Positions 63,312 through 64,000 of a stretch of 64,000 nt of DNA are shown here, one piece after another. The DNA lies in NCBI GenBank assembly GCA_002084765.1, contig NBMB01000020.1, forward strand, positions 1 through 64,000, read 5' to 3'. The position numbers and the translations under genes were made by a program. The notes below the pieces were generated by a model. That model saw only the letters and a program-made list of their open reading frames with translations, was not told the origin of the DNA and searched no databases. The first letter of the stretch is position 1, and each line of letters starts with the position of its first letter. Source of the stretch: Candidatus Cloacimonetes bacterium 4572_55. Its GTDB lineage: Bacteria > 4572-55.

Positions 63312-64000
63312 TTAAGCAGGTGGGCGGGTATGAGGCTTCCCCTCATCGATTAGAATCCAGAGCCCACCGACAAGCGACGGGATGAAAATATTCAAAAAAA
63401 ATAATAGAAACGCGCTGTTCACCGCGGCGGCTTCGGAGACGTTGTAGCTCTGCAATAAAAGGATCGCCGCGCCTTCCCGCATTCCAAGACCGGCAAAAGT
63501 GATCGGGATAAGGTTGATCAGCAAAATTGCCGGATAGACAGCGGCAACAGGTCCGAATGGAATAGGTTGCGTCGCTCCGCCTGCCTCAAAACTCAGGATA
63601 AGGAGATAGAATTCGACGATCACCAGGGCGTACATGATTCCAGCCCACAGCAATGTCCGAGTCCCGATCCACGGGGTATAAAGCAAGTCATGTTGTTGGG
63701 ATAGACCTAACCGAGATCGGATGCGCTCCGCCCATTTTTTTCTATGAATCGCCCGCTTGCCGAACGATCGAATGGAGTTCCAGAATATGCAGACGCCGCT
63801 TAATGCGAGAGCCGTCGCGATCAGAGCCGGCATCGCCGCGAACTGTTGCCGATACCAAAAAGTTGGAGCACTCAGTCCGAAAATCGCGGTCACCGAGCTG
63901 ATTTTGTCCACAACTGTCATCTCTACAATAAGCGTCCGTCTATCGCTTTTGACAAATATCGCGCGTCCAAATTCGCCAGCTCGTCCCGGGCTGACGATCC
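63312..64000 (-). CDS. Lysylphosphatidylglycerol synthase-type membrane protein (UPF0104), 3' part, cut by window edge
   Basis: The frame is open to the window edge and reads IVSPGRAGEFGRAIFVKSDR before an internal ATG at 63920, so the N-terminus is outside. SPGRAGEFGRA is the conserved motif of the LPG_synthase_TM (PF03706) family. Helices follow at about ALIATALALSGVCIFW, TLLWAGIMYALVIVEFYLLI LSF and VAAVYPAILLINLIPITFAG LGMREGAAILLL. The family includes flippase-like membrane proteins; without the soluble LPG synthase domain the substrate is open. Ends in EGKPHTRPPA. Confidence 0.8.
   Translation of the reverse strand, partial: IVSPGRAGEFGRAIFVKSDRRTLIVEMTVVDKISSVTAIFGLSAPTFWYRQQFAAMPALIATALALSGVCIFWNSIRSFGKRAIHRKKWAERIRSRLGLSQQHDLLYTPWIGTRTLLWAGIMYALVIVEFYLLILSFEAGGATQPIPFGPVAAVYPAILLINLIPITFAGLGMREGAAILLLQSYNVSEAAAVNSAFLLFFLNIFIPSLVGGLWILIDEGKPHTRPPA

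Overview
The window is a piece of a Gram-negative bacterial chromosome with moderate GC by eye, most likely a member of the FCB superphylum or a related candidate phylum (KSB1-, Calditrichota- or Zixibacteria-like). That placement is an inference. It rests on secreted proteins with the 'xPNPF ... Y/FxxxG' FlgD/T9SS-like motif, a GldA/GldF/GldG-type ABC system with a DUF4340 partner, a PiT transporter fused to a PhoU-like tail, barrel-type outer-membrane proteins, and menaquinone- and pyruvate:ferredoxin-based metabolism. No phage, transposase, integrase or CRISPR array is visible. Most genes lie on the minus strand.

Left part (1-13 kb): the start of tuf preceded by the tRNA-Thr/Tyr/Gly/Thr cluster, then cysS, a LOG-family protein, and a three-gene signalling operon (duplicated PATAN/DUF4388-like protein, periplasmic binding protein, Cache-HAMP sensor without output domain) with a near-consensus promoter and a terminator. 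A lytic transglycosylase/holin-like/lipoprotein cluster, menaquinone methyltransferase, a broken lysine-ketoglutarate reductase gene and transketolase follow. Middle part (13-31 kb): an acyl-CoA synthetase, the Gld-type ABC cassette whose DUF4340 gene carries a one-base frameshift, panB-panC, two secreted proteins with the xPNPF motif, a Cys-rich small membrane protein, a hybrid histidine kinase, cutA, a CorC/HlyC-type CBS protein and a decayed guaB fragment.

Right part (31-64 kb): a FecR/TPR protein, a plug-less outer-membrane barrel, a 59-codon gene absent from long-ORF calling, PiT-PhoU, radical SAM/SPASM, sulfotransferase, thioredoxin, a YkgJ-type Cys-cluster protein, O-antigen ligase-TPR and PFOR. 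Next is a respiratory cluster: alginate-export-type porin, octaheme HAO-like cytochrome and NapC/NirT-type quinol oxidase, with a Crp/Fnr regulator beside it and FNR-like palindromes upstream of both the porin and the regulator. The window ends with a class-I glutamine amidotransferase-like protein, a YhaN/SbcC-like ATPase with xseB, mdh, dnaK, a tandem-fused IMPDH/GMP-reductase-family protein, a solitary CheB, and the 3' part of an LPG-synthase-type membrane protein cut by the window edge.

The most unusual items are the 947-residue double IMPDH-family protein whose second half has lost the catalytic loop, the decayed canonical guaB piece elsewhere in the window, the SBP/Cache-HAMP/PATAN operon, the FNR-box-controlled HAO-like cytochrome cluster, and a dispersed intergenic repeat family built on CGCAGATTA units. 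One repeat copy has become the coding 3' end of a gene and another ends a perfect 56-bp tandem duplication.
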